A stretch of DNA of 47,216 bases from a bacterium (GCA_030550205.1 JAUQPS010000004.1:1-47216); one strand, 5' to 3'. Positions 17,774 to 25,975 are shown, counted from the first letter of the stretch. Notes: generated by a model from the sequence alone, not told the origin. Numbers and translations are program-made.

Positions 17774-17779
17774 TAAAAT
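17774..17779 (+). promoter_or_regulatory. -10 box of tRNA-Val/GT2 unit
   Basis: CCTTAAAATTTTCAAACTTA ends just before the tRNA: TAAAAT 12 nt upstream of the mature 5' end. The -35 region is poor. Confidence 0.65.
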
Positions 17780-17791
17780 TTTCAAACTTAC

Positions 17792-17865
17792 GGGCGGGTA
17801 GCTCAGTTGGTGAGAGCGCTGCCCTTACAAGGCAGAGGTCAGAGGTTCGAGTCCTCTCCCGCCCA
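17792..17865 (+). tRNA. tRNA-Val (anticodon TAC)
   Basis: 74-nt cloverleaf: acceptor GGGCGGG/CCCGCCC, D-stem GCTC/GAGC, anticodon stem CTGCC/GGCAG with loop CTTACAA (TAC, reads GUA and probably other Val codons), T-arm AGAGG-TTCGAGT-CCTCT, discriminator A at 17865, no encoded CCA. The discriminator base is also the first base of the ATT codon from which the downstream glycosyltransferase frame is open. Confidence 0.95.
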
Positions 17866-18533
17866 TTATAAAGTATCTTATCATTATTCCTACATATAAC
17901 GAAAATCCCCAAATTATAACCCTTATCCAAAAGTTAAAAAACTATAACTACGATGTATTATTCATAGATGATTGCTCATTTGATGGAACATTTGATATAA
18001 TAAAAAATTCTGGATTTAACTATTTGAGAAATGAAAAAAATATGGGAAAGGGCTATTGTATTAAAATGGGATTTAAATATGCTATTGAGAATAATTATTT
18101 TGCCTGTATAACGATGGATGCGGATGGACAACATCCAATAGAACTTATTCCAAAATTCATAGAGAAAATTAATTATGCAGATATTGTAATAGGTTCAAGA
18201 AGAAATTTTATGAATTTAAAAAATACTCCTATGGGTAGATATTTATCAAATAGATTAAATTCAACTTTTATTTCTATTGTTTGTTCAAAGTTAATTTTGG
18301 ATGCATTAAGTGGTTATAGAGCTATAAGATGTGAAGTTTTTGAAAAATTAACATTAAAATCCAATAGATTTGAACTTGAAGCAGAAATTATTATAAAGGC
18401 TTGTATTTATAAATTCAAAATTGATTTTGTAGAAATTCCAGTAATATACCAAGGAGAAAAAAGTCATATAAATAAATTTTTGGATACATTAAGGGCTTTA
18501 AAGCTTTATTTTACCATTCTATTAAACCTTTAA
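17865..18533 (+). CDS. family 2 glycosyltransferase (dolichol-phosphate-mannose-synthase-like) with non-canonical start
   Basis: GT-A glycosyltransferase acting probably on a polyprenyl phosphate. The frame reads KYLIIIPTYNEN, then FIDDCSFDGTFDII, MDADGQHPIELIP (metal-binding DxD-like), GSRR and LSGYRA, all in the right order for a complete domain of about 220 aa. There is no ATG, GTG or TTG between the tRNA and this motif: codons run ATT (17865), ATA, AAG, TAT, CTT. The first TTG (18024) would remove the nucleotide-binding strand and DDxS motif. I take ATT or ATA (17868) as the start, at or 2 nt after the tRNA 3' end. A sequencing error remains possible. The stop overlaps the nrnA -10 box. 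Confidence 0.75.
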   Translation: MIKYLIIIPTYNENPQIITLIQKLKNYNYDVLFIDDCSFDGTFDIIKNSGFNYLRNEKNMGKGYCIKMGFKYAIENNYFACITMDADGQHPIELIPKFIEKINYADIVIGSRRNFMNLKNTPMGRYLSNRLNSTFISIVCSKLILDALSGYRAIRCEVFEKLTLKSNRFELEAEIIIKACIYKFKIDFVEIPVIYQGEKSHINKFLDTLRALKLYFTILLNL

Positions 18534-18536
18534 AAT
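18531..18536 (+). promoter_or_regulatory. -10 box of nrnA
   Basis: TAAAAT overlaps the GT2 stop codon TAA and lies 10 nt before the nrnA ATG (CCTTTAAAATTTCAGGTTTT). Near-leaderless. Confidence 0.6.
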
Positions 18537-18546
18537 TTCAGGTTTT

Positions 18547-19482
18547 ATGAAAACAATTGAATATATTTTAAGTCAAAATGGGAAAATTGTTTTAATTTTA
18601 CATTTAAATCCAGACCCCGATTGTATTGGAAGTGCATTAGCATTATATCAAGTTTTAAAAAAATTTAATAAAGATGTAATAATTATTTCAAAGGATGAAT
18701 TACCTGAAACAGTAAATTTCCTTAAAGACTTTGATAAAATTATTGTATCAAACGAAGTTCCAAAAGCTCAACTTTATATTTTAATAGACCATTCAGAAGT
18801 TGATAGAAGTGGCTTTGATATTAAAGGGAATATATTAAAAATTGATCATCATATATCAGATGTTGTTTATAGTGAATATGATTTTGTAGATCCAGAGGCA
18901 CCTTCAACGACACATTTAATTTTAAATTTAATAAAGGATTTTGATGAAAGTTTAATTGATGAAAATATAGCAGAATGCATATTTATTGGACTTATGAGTG
19001 ATACAGGAAATTTCACTTATTCAAATCTAAAATCCGCTTTTAGCTCCGCCTTATATTTAGCAAATAAAAATTTTAATTTAGTAAAGTTTTCAGAAAAATA
19101 TACGAGAAATAGCTCTATAAATAGAATGAGACTTTTACAATTAGCATTATCTACATTAAAACAAGATGGTGAAATTGCTTATATTATTGTAAGAAGCGAA
19201 TTTTATGAAATTTCTGGTGCTAAAAGATATGAAAACTATGGAATTGTTGATTATCCCTTATCACTTAAAGATATTAAAGTTGCCTTAAAATTTGAGGAAA
19301 TAAATAAAAATAAGTGGAAAGTTAATTTAAGAAGTAAAATGGGAATAAATATCCAACCATTTGCTAAAAAATATGGAGGTGGAGGTCATGAAAATGCCGC
19401 AGCATTTAGAATAGAAGGAACAGAAGAAAACATTATTAATAATGTTATTTCTGATCTGAAGGAATACCTAAAAATTTCTTAA
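18547..19482 (+). CDS. nrnA: DHH-family nanoRNase/pAp phosphatase NrnA
   Basis: Degrades 2-5 nt RNA and dephosphorylates 3'-phosphoadenosine 5'-phosphate using Mn2+. LHLNPDPDCIGSALAL is the first metal motif, LIDHSEVDRSGF the second, KIDHHISD the DHH box, GLMSDTGNF the fourth, and the DHHA1 substrate motif GGGGHENAA lies near the C-terminus. 311 aa matches the family. It is preceded by its own -10 box, and the last 38 bp overlap the convergent NtrC-like gene. Confidence 0.92.
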   Translation: MKTIEYILSQNGKIVLILHLNPDPDCIGSALALYQVLKKFNKDVIIISKDELPETVNFLKDFDKIIVSNEVPKAQLYILIDHSEVDRSGFDIKGNILKIDHHISDVVYSEYDFVDPEAPSTTHLILNLIKDFDESLIDENIAECIFIGLMSDTGNFTYSNLKSAFSSALYLANKNFNLVKFSEKYTRNSSINRMRLLQLALSTLKQDGEIAYIIVRSEFYEISGAKRYENYGIVDYPLSLKDIKVALKFEEINKNKWKVNLRSKMGINIQPFAKKYGGGGHENAAAFRIEGTEENIINNVISDLKEYLKIS

Positions 19483-20587
19483 TCTCATTAATATCAGATT
19501 TCTTTTCAATTTTTAAACTCTCAATTAGCTTATCTATATCATTGTCAAAAATTTCATACAAAAAGTAAATAATGTTTATAAATTCCTGACCTATAAGAAA
19601 TTTCAATTCTTCATAACTAACATCTTTAAAATTTAAAACCATTAATTTTGAAAAATAATCCGCAACTTTTAAATTATAATTTTCATCAAATTGGCTTTTA
19701 ATGTGAAATGGTAAATTCTCAAATTTCAAAACTTTACTATCCAAAGAAAGTGCATACTTTATAGCATTTTCTATTTCACTAAAATTTCCAAACCAAGGAT
19801 AAATTAAATATGCTTTGTAAAAATCTTCTTCAATTTCAATAATATCTTTTGAAATTTTCCTTAAAAAGTGCTCTAATATCAATAACTTTTCCTTATTATT
19901 CCTCTCACTAATAGATGGAATATAAATTGATGGAACAGTAGATAAATTTGAAGGGGGATTAATTTTATCAGTTATAAAAATAATTCGATATTCTCTTTTG
20001 TAAAGTTCATTTATAGCAATATTCAATTCAAGCTCACTTTCAAAAAGGTCAATATTTAAAAGTATTATTTCCTCTCCTTTATTTGACTTTGCTTTAAATC
20101 CAATTGGTTTTTCTTCTATTTCAAAATAATCAATTAATTTATCTTTTAAAATTGATTTTAAAATTGTTAATTTTCCAACACCCCTTTGACCATATATTAA
20201 AACCCAAGGATTATAAGGACTATTTAATATATTTTCAAGTTTTTTATAAATTTCTGTAGTTTCTCCAAGATAACAAACAAAATTCACATTTGCTGGTTCT
20301 AAGCCACTTAAATTATAAAATCTATTATAAAATTCAATCAATCTTTGCCTTATACCTTTCTTTGAAAATTCTTCAAGAAATTCATTTAATGACTTTTCAT
20401 CTTCAAAAACATAATCAACTGTTTTTAGATTCGTTTTCCCAATTGAAATTGTTGTAAAATTTAAAGAAATCTCGTATAATTTTTTGTGATTATTTTTAAC
20501 TATTACAATATCTGGCAATTCTGTTATTGAATTTACTAAGGGGAAATTCTTAATTTTTAAATTTTTAACAAGATTGAAAATTCTCAA
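19445..20587 (-). CDS. degenerate NtrC-like AAA+ protein, no GAFTGA
   Basis: Diverged relative of sigma54 activators. Residues about 1-75 resemble a receiver without a clear phosphorylation site. Residues 105-292 follow the NtrC order: YLGETTEIYKKLENIL, Walker A GQRGVGKLT (133-141), ILLNIDLFES in the Walker B position, RIIFITDKINPP, then YPWFGNFSEIENAIKYAL, a clear match to the NtrC block PWPGNxRELENxIxxAV. The stretch between Walker A and B is too short to hold GAFTGA, and the Walker B acid pair is weak. It therefore should not activate sigma54; a scaffolding or regulatory role is inferred. Start is TTG at 20587, 8 nt behind tRNA-Gly. Convergent overlap with nrnA. Confidence 0.65.
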   Translation of the reverse strand: MRIFNLVKNLKIKNFPLVNSITELPDIVIVKNNHKKLYEISLNFTTISIGKTNLKTVDYVFEDEKSLNEFLEEFSKKGIRQRLIEFYNRFYNLSGLEPANVNFVCYLGETTEIYKKLENILNSPYNPWVLIYGQRGVGKLTILKSILKDKLIDYFEIEEKPIGFKAKSNKGEEIILLNIDLFESELELNIAINELYKREYRIIFITDKINPPSNLSTVPSIYIPSISERNNKEKLLILEHFLRKISKDIIEIEEDFYKAYLIYPWFGNFSEIENAIKYALSLDSKVLKFENLPFHIKSQFDENYNLKVADYFSKLMVLNFKDVSYEELKFLIGQEFINIIYFLYEIFDNDIDKLIESLKIEKKSDINEIKKFLGIPSDQK

Positions 20588-20595
20588 TAATTAAG

Positions 20596-20667
20596 AGCGG
20601 GCGACCGGACTCGAACCGGCAACCCCCAGCTTGGAAGGCTGGCGCTCTACCGTTGAGCTACGCCCGC
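20596..20667 (-). tRNA. tRNA-Gly (anticodon TCC)
   Basis: 72-nt cloverleaf on the minus strand: acceptor GCGGGCG/CGCCCGC, D-stem GCTC/GAGC, anticodon stem CCAGC/GCTGG with loop CTTCCAA, T-arm GCCGG-TTCGAGT-CCGGT, discriminator T as usual for tRNA-Gly, no encoded CCA. It shares a palindromic promoter with truB and is followed after 8 nt by the NtrC-like ORF. Confidence 0.95.
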
Positions 20668-20677
20668 TTGTTAAGGT

Positions 20678-20689
20678 TTAAAATTTTAA
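20678..20689. promoter_or_regulatory. palindromic bidirectional promoter, tRNA-Gly (-) and truB (+)
   Basis: TTAAAATTTTAA is its own reverse complement. On the plus strand TAAAAT (20679-20684) is 10 nt before the truB ATG. On the minus strand TAAAAT (20688-20683) is 15 nt before tRNA-Gly. No second candidate box exists in the 27-bp gap. Confidence 0.65.
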
Positions 20690-20694
20690 AGCAT

Positions 20695-21534
20695 ATGTTG
20701 AATGGATTTATTTTATTAAATAAACCTAAAAATTATACATCATATGATGTAATAAGAGTTTTAAAAAGAATATTGAACATTAAAAAAATTGGACATAGTG
20801 GAACATTGGACCCTTTTGCAGAAGGTTTACTAATAATAGGATTAAATAAAGCTACAAAATTTATTCAATTTTTGACAGATTTACCAAAAGAATATATTGC
20901 AAAAATAAAATTTTCCATCGAAACAGATACTTTGGATGTTGATGGAGAAATAATTAAGGTAGATGAAAATTTCAAACTAAATAAGGAAATTTTTGAAAAA
21001 GCTATTTTAAATTTCCCAAGAATATATGAACAAATACCTCCAAAATATTCCGCTAAAAAAATTGAAGGAAAAAGAGCTTATGAATTAGCAAGGGAAGGTG
21101 AAGAATTTGAATTAAAACCAAAGCGTGTTGAAATATATGATTTGAAAATTTTAGAAGTTAATGAATCTGATAACATTGCTATAATTTATATTAAAGTGAG
21201 TAGTGGTTTCTATGTAAGGAGTTTTGCAAGAGATTTAGCAAATTTTTTAAATACAATAGCTTATGTAAGTGAGCTTAAAAGAATAGCAATTGGTAAATTT
21301 AAATTAGAAAATGCTAATAACTTAAATGATAAAGAATTTAAACTTATTGATATAGATCAAGCACTTGATTTTATGGAAAAGATAGAAATACTTGATTGTA
21401 AAAGGTTTAAAAATGGACAAAGAATGTTATATAAATATAACGATGGAATTTATAGAGTTTATTGTGATGGGAATTTTTTGGGTGTTGGGAAAATTGAAAG
21501 TAATATATTAAGACCTTTAAAGGTTATTAGTTGA
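20695..21534 (+). CDS. truB: tRNA pseudouridine-55 synthase
   Basis: Isomerises U55 in the T-loop of tRNAs. GFILLNKPKNYTSYDVI opens the catalytic domain; GHSGTLDPFAEG (34-45) carries catalytic Asp39; PPKYSAKKIEGKRAYELAREG is the RNA-binding thumb region; YVRSFARDL follows. 279 aa. An open frame runs upstream to 20653 but through tRNA-Gly, so the ATG at 20695, 10 nt after the -10 box, is the start. It is co-oriented with the aldehyde dehydrogenase, which has its own weaker promoter signal. Confidence 0.95.
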   Translation: MLNGFILLNKPKNYTSYDVIRVLKRILNIKKIGHSGTLDPFAEGLLIIGLNKATKFIQFLTDLPKEYIAKIKFSIETDTLDVDGEIIKVDENFKLNKEIFEKAILNFPRIYEQIPPKYSAKKIEGKRAYELAREGEEFELKPKRVEIYDLKILEVNESDNIAIIYIKVSSGFYVRSFARDLANFLNTIAYVSELKRIAIGKFKLENANNLNDKEFKLIDIDQALDFMEKIEILDCKRFKNGQRMLYKYNDGIYRVYCDGNFLGVGKIESNILRPLKVIS

Positions 21535-21548
21535 ATTGAAACCAGCTT

Positions 21549-21554
21549 TAAACT
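21549..21554 (+). promoter_or_regulatory. possible -10 box of aldehyde dehydrogenase
   Basis: GCTTTAAACTTTTGGACTATG: TAAACT, one base off the window consensus, 8 nt before the ATG at 21563. Confidence 0.45.
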
Positions 21555-21562
21555 TTTGGACT

Positions 21563-23026
21563 ATGAACGAATATAAAATTTTTATAAATGGAGATTTTGT
21601 AGATGGAAGAGGAGGAATTGGAGAGGTTATAAATCCTCATGATAATAAGCCCGTTGCTAAATATCATATTGCTAATTATGAAGATGTTGATTTAGCAGTA
21701 AAATATGCAAGAGAAGGTTTCGAAAAATGGAGAAATACTCCTATAAATAAAAGAATTAGAATTTTACAAAATCTTTCAAAACTTTTATCAGATAATTTAG
21801 ATAAAATTGCTCAAATAGAAAGTTTGAATGTAGGAAAACCTATAAGTTCTGCAAAAGGAGAAATTTTAGCAGGAATAAATGTTTTGGATTTTTATATTGG
21901 AGCGGTTAATAAAATTATGGGTGAAACCATACCCACACTTCCTGGATTATTTAACTATACAATTAGGGAACCTATTGGAGTATGTGCTCTTATTGTTCCT
22001 TGGAACTATCCTTTAATGTTAACATTATGGAAATTATCTCCCGCCCTTGCTTGTGGAAATAGTGTTATTATTAAACCTGCAAGTTGGACACCCTTATCCG
22101 CACTTGAACTTGCTAAACTTTGTAAAGAAGCTGGAATTCCAGATGGGGTAGTAAATGTTATAACAGGTCCTGGTAATACAATTGGTTCTTATTTGGTTCA
22201 ACATGAAGGAGTAGATAAAATTTCATTTACAGGTGAAACAAAAACAGGTGCTGAAATTATGAAATTGGCAAGCAATACTATTAAAAGAGTTTCATTAGAG
22301 CTTGGAGGAAAGTCTGCTAATATTGTATTTGAAGATGCAAATTTGAATGATGCAGTAAATGGTTCTGTATGGGCAATATATTACAATTCTGGTCAATCTT
22401 GTGAAGCAAGAAGTAGGATTCTTGTTCATAAGAAAATTTATGATAAGTTTTTATCTGAATTTGTTGAAAAAACCAAAAAAATCAAAATTGGATATCCATT
22501 AAATAAAGATACTCAAATGGGTCCCCTTGTTTCAAAAACCCATTTAAATAATGTTCATAAATATGTAGAAGAAGGAATAAATCAAGGAGCAAAATTAATT
22601 TATGGGGGTAAGAAAATTGAAGATGGAGAATTAAAAGACGGAAATTACTATATGCCTACAATTTTAGAATTAAATTCAAGTGAAAATATATGCTTTAAAG
22701 AAGAGATATTTGGTCCTGTTGTAGTAATTATGCAATTTGAAACTGAGGAAGAAGCCATTAAACTTGCAAACGATTCAAAATATGGATTAGCTGGAACAAT
22801 ATGGACAAATGATGTTAAAAGAGCAATTAGAGTTACTAATGCTATAAGGGCAGGAAGTATAACGGTAAATCATCCATTAACTGCAATCCCAGGTCTTCCA
22901 TTTGGTGGATATAAACAATCTGGATTTGGAAGAGAATTATCACTTGATGCAATAGACTTATTCACAGAGAAAAAGAGTGTAATTTATAAATATACGGAGG
23001 ATGAGGTAAATCCATGGAGATTGTAG
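21563..23026 (+). CDS. NAD(P)-dependent aldehyde dehydrogenase
   Basis: Oxidises an aldehyde to the acid with NAD(P)+. PWNYPLMLTLWKL, KPASWTPLSAL and SFTGETKTGAEIM form the cofactor site; LELGGKSANIVFEDA holds the general-base Glu; NSGQSCEARSR holds the catalytic Cys; GPVVVIMQFETEEEA and PFGGYKQSGFGRE are C-terminal signatures. The overall pattern resembles betaine-aldehyde/aminobutyraldehyde enzymes, but specificity cannot be fixed. I place the start at the ATG at 21563 (487 aa) rather than the in-frame TTG at 21536, because a -10-like box precedes it. nuoF overlaps its end by 13 bp, so NADH-handling genes are coupled. Confidence 0.9.
   Translation: MNEYKIFINGDFVDGRGGIGEVINPHDNKPVAKYHIANYEDVDLAVKYAREGFEKWRNTPINKRIRILQNLSKLLSDNLDKIAQIESLNVGKPISSAKGEILAGINVLDFYIGAVNKIMGETIPTLPGLFNYTIREPIGVCALIVPWNYPLMLTLWKLSPALACGNSVIIKPASWTPLSALELAKLCKEAGIPDGVVNVITGPGNTIGSYLVQHEGVDKISFTGETKTGAEIMKLASNTIKRVSLELGGKSANIVFEDANLNDAVNGSVWAIYYNSGQSCEARSRILVHKKIYDKFLSEFVEKTKKIKIGYPLNKDTQMGPLVSKTHLNNVHKYVEEGINQGAKLIYGGKKIEDGELKDGNYYMPTILELNSSENICFKEEIFGPVVVIMQFETEEEAIKLANDSKYGLAGTIWTNDVKRAIRVTNAIRAGSITVNHPLTAIPGLPFGGYKQSGFGRELSLDAIDLFTEKKSVIYKYTEDEVNPWRL
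22996..23007 (+). promoter_or_regulatory. Shine-Dalgarno region of nuoF
   Basis: GGAGGATGAGGT contains two purine-rich candidates; GAGGT ends 6 nt before the ATG at 23014. It lies inside the aldehyde dehydrogenase frame. Confidence 0.7.
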
Positions 23027-24261
23027 AAAATAGATTAATTTTATCTTATACTGATGAACCCGCTTCAATTACAATAGAAAATTATATAAAAAAGGGTGGT
23101 TATAAAGCAATTAAAAAAGCACTAGAAATGAAACCAGAAGAAATAATTGAAGAAGTAAAAAAATCGGGTTTAAGGGGAAGAGGAGGAGCAGGATTTCCAA
23201 CAGGTCAAAAATGGTCATTTGTTCCAAATGATGGACAAGAGCATTATCTTGTAATAAATGCAGATGAAGGGGAACCTGGAACATTTAAAGATAGAGAAAT
23301 TCTTGAAAAAGCCCCCCATCTTCTAATAGAAGGAGCAATAATATCTGCCTATGCAATAAGGGCACAGGAAGGTTATATCTACTTAAGAGCGGAGTATTTA
23401 GATGCTTTCAGAATTCTTAAAAATGCTATAAAAGAAGCATATGAAAATAAACTTCTTGGTAAAAATATACTTGGAACGAATTTCTCGTTTGATTTACATA
23501 TATATCCAGGAGCTGGCGCTTATATATGTGGAGAAGAAACTGCACTCTTAAATTCCTTAGAAGGTAAAAGAGGAACGCCAAGATTAAAACCCCCATTTCC
23601 AGCAATAAAAGGCTTATATTCAAAGCCAACAATTGTTAATAATGTTGAAACAATAGCAAATATACCAATTATTATAAATAATGGGGGAGATTGGTTTAGA
23701 AAACTTGGAACAGAAAAAAGTCCAGGAACAAAAATTTTTACAATTAGTGGAGCGGTTAAAGAACCGAAGGTTTGTGAATTTGAGCTTGGAAAAGTTACAT
23801 TTAGACAACTTATGGAATATGCAGGTGGTTTAAGGGAAGGAAGTAATTTGGTAGGAATAATACCTGGTGGGCTTTCTGCTCCAATCCTTATTAATGATGA
23901 AATAGATATTCCTGCAACATATGAAGATTGTGCTATGAAAAATACAATGCTTGGAAGTGGTGCAGTTATTGTAATAGATGATAAAATCCCTTTAGCAAAA
24001 ATTATAAGAAGGTCTATTCAATTTTTTGCATTTGAAAGTTGTGGATGGTGCACTCCTTGTAGAGATGGTCTTCCTTGGGCAACAAGGATTTTAAGAAAAA
24101 TAGAACTTGGAAATGGAACTAAAAAAGATTTAGATTTATTATATGAAATATGCAATTATATGAAATCAAAAACATTTTGCCCCCTTGGTGAAGGTGCCCA
24201 ATGGATATTAAGAGTTTATATTGAGAAGTTTGGAGAGAGAATTTTAAATTATAAGGGTTAA
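23014..24261 (+). CDS. nuoF: NuoF-like NADH-binding flavoprotein subunit (51 kDa)
   Basis: Binds NADH, FMN and one 4Fe-4S cluster. GRGGAGFPTGQKW (NADH loop), NADEGEPGTFKDREI (FMN), YICGEETALLNSLEGKRG, and the cluster cysteines ESCGWCTPCR with a distant Cys in TFCPLGEGA are all present. 415 aa equals complex I NuoF rather than the longer HndC/HoxF forms, which add N- or C-terminal ferredoxin domains. No nuoE, nuoG or hydrogenase gene is adjacent; the neighbour is an aldehyde dehydrogenase. It may serve complex I encoded elsewhere or a separate NADH oxidoreductase. Confidence 0.9.
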   Translation: MEIVENRLILSYTDEPASITIENYIKKGGYKAIKKALEMKPEEIIEEVKKSGLRGRGGAGFPTGQKWSFVPNDGQEHYLVINADEGEPGTFKDREILEKAPHLLIEGAIISAYAIRAQEGYIYLRAEYLDAFRILKNAIKEAYENKLLGKNILGTNFSFDLHIYPGAGAYICGEETALLNSLEGKRGTPRLKPPFPAIKGLYSKPTIVNNVETIANIPIIINNGGDWFRKLGTEKSPGTKIFTISGAVKEPKVCEFELGKVTFRQLMEYAGGLREGSNLVGIIPGGLSAPILINDEIDIPATYEDCAMKNTMLGSGAVIVIDDKIPLAKIIRRSIQFFAFESCGWCTPCRDGLPWATRILRKIELGNGTKKDLDLLYEICNYMKSKTFCPLGEGAQWILRVYIEKFGERILNYKG

Positions 24262-24262
24262 A

Positions 24263-24609
24263 GTTTTATTATTTTCAAATGATGTTTTTATAAGTGGGCA
24301 ATATAATGAAGGTAAGGGATATAATATCGGTGATGAAAATAAACTTTATAGAGCGGATTTAATGCAAGTAATTGGCGGCTTTTTATATTTTGGTAGTTAT
24401 AAAATAGGAGAAAAACAATATGCTGGCATTGGTTATACGCCTGGTAAAATTAATTTTGGATTTGGTATGCAAGCTGGTGTTGGTTATGAATAGTGCCTGG
24501 TTTTAGATTTTTAAATACAGACTTTTATAATACAAAGCTTGGTGGCTTTTGGATAATTATTATTTGGACTTTTATTAAGATTATTGGAAGTAAAATAAAT
24601 AGTTTTTAA
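24263..24609 (+). pseudogene. decayed outer-membrane barrel gene
   Basis: From 24263 an open frame without a start codon reads SNDVFISGQYNEGKGYN and later GGFLYFGSYKIGEKQYAGIG, GINFGFG-like strands ending QAGVGYE at TAG 24491. A second frame continues from GTG 24493 with VPGFRFLNTDFYNTKLGGFW and a hydrophobic tail to 24609. Glycine/aromatic alternation resembles the barrels at the left edge and at 40758. The missing 5' end and frame change indicate a degraded copy. No source gene for it is seen in the window. Confidence 0.5.
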
Positions 24610-24921
24610 AAGTTCTTATTGAGAAAGGTATTAATGTAAATGAGAAGGATAATGAAGGAAAAACATCATTACATTTTGCGATAGAAAATGAGAATTTAAA
24701 TTTATTAAGATTTCTTATAGATAATAGATAAGGGGACTAATATAAGTATGAAGGATGGTAAAGGTGAGAGGCCATCACATATTGCAGTTAGTAAGGGAAA
24801 TGTAGATTTAGTAAAATTTCTCATTCAAAAGGAGGCTAATAAGAAAGAGAGGAATAACAATAATAAAACACCTTGTGATTATGCTAATAGTGAGGAGATA
24901 AAGAAACTTGTTTGTAAGTAG
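24603..24921 (+). pseudogene. decayed ankyrin-repeat gene
   Basis: Two frames together spell about three ankyrin repeats. Frame one: LIEKGINVNEKDNEGKTSLH, then FAIENENLNLLRFLID to TAA at 24729. Frame two, entered near 24727: KGTNISMKDGKGERPSHIAV, SKGNVDLVKFLIQKEANKKE, NNNNKTPCDYANSEEIKKL to TAG at 24919. The repeat register is continuous across the frame change, so a single indel in the middle explains it. No start codon context or promoter is visible. The end is antisense to the M23 peptidase 3' end. Confidence 0.6.
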
Positions 24922-25975
24922 ATTTAATATAATAATTCAACATTTCCTTTTGTTTTAAAAATTCGCTCATTTGACTTTCTTTAACATTTTCATCTGATGG
25001 AATTTTTAACTTTAATGGATTTACTAAACTTCCATTTTTTCTCATCTCAAAGTGTAGATGGGGACCTGTTGAAAGACCTGTTGAACCTACATTACCAATA
25101 TATTGTCCGGCACTTATTCTTTGACCTACATTAACAACTATTCTAGATAAATGTCCATATCTTGTTTCAAATCCCTTTGGATGTTTAATTATTACTACTT
25201 TACCATATCCTCCTTTCCATCCGGCATAAACAACAACACCAGAACCTACTGAAAATACTGGTGTTCCATATGGAGCAGCATAATCAATTCCATGATGCAT
25301 TCTATAAGTTCTTAAAATAGGATGAAATCTATAACCTATGTATGAACTTATTCTATAAACTTTAAGTGGAGACCTTAAAAATAACTTTGAAAGTGCTTTC
25401 CCATTTTCATCATAATACTTATCTTTAAATCTAATCGCAGTTTTCTTACCAAGCCTTTTACTAACATAAAAAGCATAATATATATTTCCATATCCTATAA
25501 GCTTTTCATTATAATAAAGCTTTTCTACAATAATAAAAAAACTGTCTCCATTTTCTGTTTCAACTGAAAAATCAATATCCCATGCAAAAATATCAGCAAA
25601 CTTTTCAACAAGTTCAGGAAGCTCATTTAAATTTAAAATTGAATAATAAAAATTATTTTCAACTATACCACTTACAACTTCAACTCTCTTTTGAATAAAC
25701 CCCTTTTTATAATCAACTTTTTCTATACTATCTTTTAAGATAATATCAAGCTTATCAAAATCTTTCTTAACACTTACAAAAATTAAACTATCAGAGGAAA
25801 TTTTAATAGTTAAACTATCATTATTTTTGAATTTTCTATCATCAAAGTATTGCTTTATTGTTTGAATTACAAAAAAAGTTCTTTTATTATCAAATCCAAG
25901 CTTTTGAAATATATTCCAAAGTGGTTCATTGATTGCATAATTATAAATTAACAAAAAATTATGCATATCTTTCAA
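24884..25975 (-). CDS. M23 family murein endopeptidase (MepM-like)
   Basis: Zinc peptidase that cuts peptide cross-links in peptidoglycan. The C-terminal LytM domain shows GYRFHPILRTYRMHHGIDYA (zinc His and Asp), GSGVVVYAGWKGGYGKVVII, RYGHLSRI, and GLSTGPHLHFEMR (second His pair). Upstream, residues 20-190 resemble the regulatory arms of MepM/OapA proteins. No convincing signal peptide is seen; a slightly hydrophobic LLIYNYAI follows the start. The ATG at 25975 overlaps the glyQ end by 17 bp. The C-terminal tail past 24921 overlaps the ankyrin remnant on the other strand. Confidence 0.85.
   Translation of the reverse strand: MKDMHNFLLIYNYAINEPLWNIFQKLGFDNKRTFFVIQTIKQYFDDRKFKNNDSLTIKISSDSLIFVSVKKDFDKLDIILKDSIEKVDYKKGFIQKRVEVVSGIVENNFYYSILNLNELPELVEKFADIFAWDIDFSVETENGDSFFIIVEKLYYNEKLIGYGNIYYAFYVSKRLGKKTAIRFKDKYYDENGKALSKLFLRSPLKVYRISSYIGYRFHPILRTYRMHHGIDYAAPYGTPVFSVGSGVVVYAGWKGGYGKVVIIKHPKGFETRYGHLSRIVVNVGQRISAGQYIGNVGSTGLSTGPHLHFEMRKNGSLVNPLKLKIPSDENVKESQMSEFLKQKEMLNYYIKSTYKQVSLSPHY

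Noticed and set aside
17739-17930. 63-aa minus-strand ORF across tRNA-Val
   Set aside because: It is antisense to the tRNA, the mnmA end and the GT2 start, with no promoter or recognisable domain.
19445-20587. Functional sigma54 activator
   Set aside because: GAFTGA and the space for it are absent, Walker B is weak, and no -24/-12 promoter was noticed in the window.
20653-20694. Upstream start of truB inside tRNA-Gly
   Set aside because: It would translate the tRNA and lies before the promoter box; ATG 20695 fits family length and promoter spacing.
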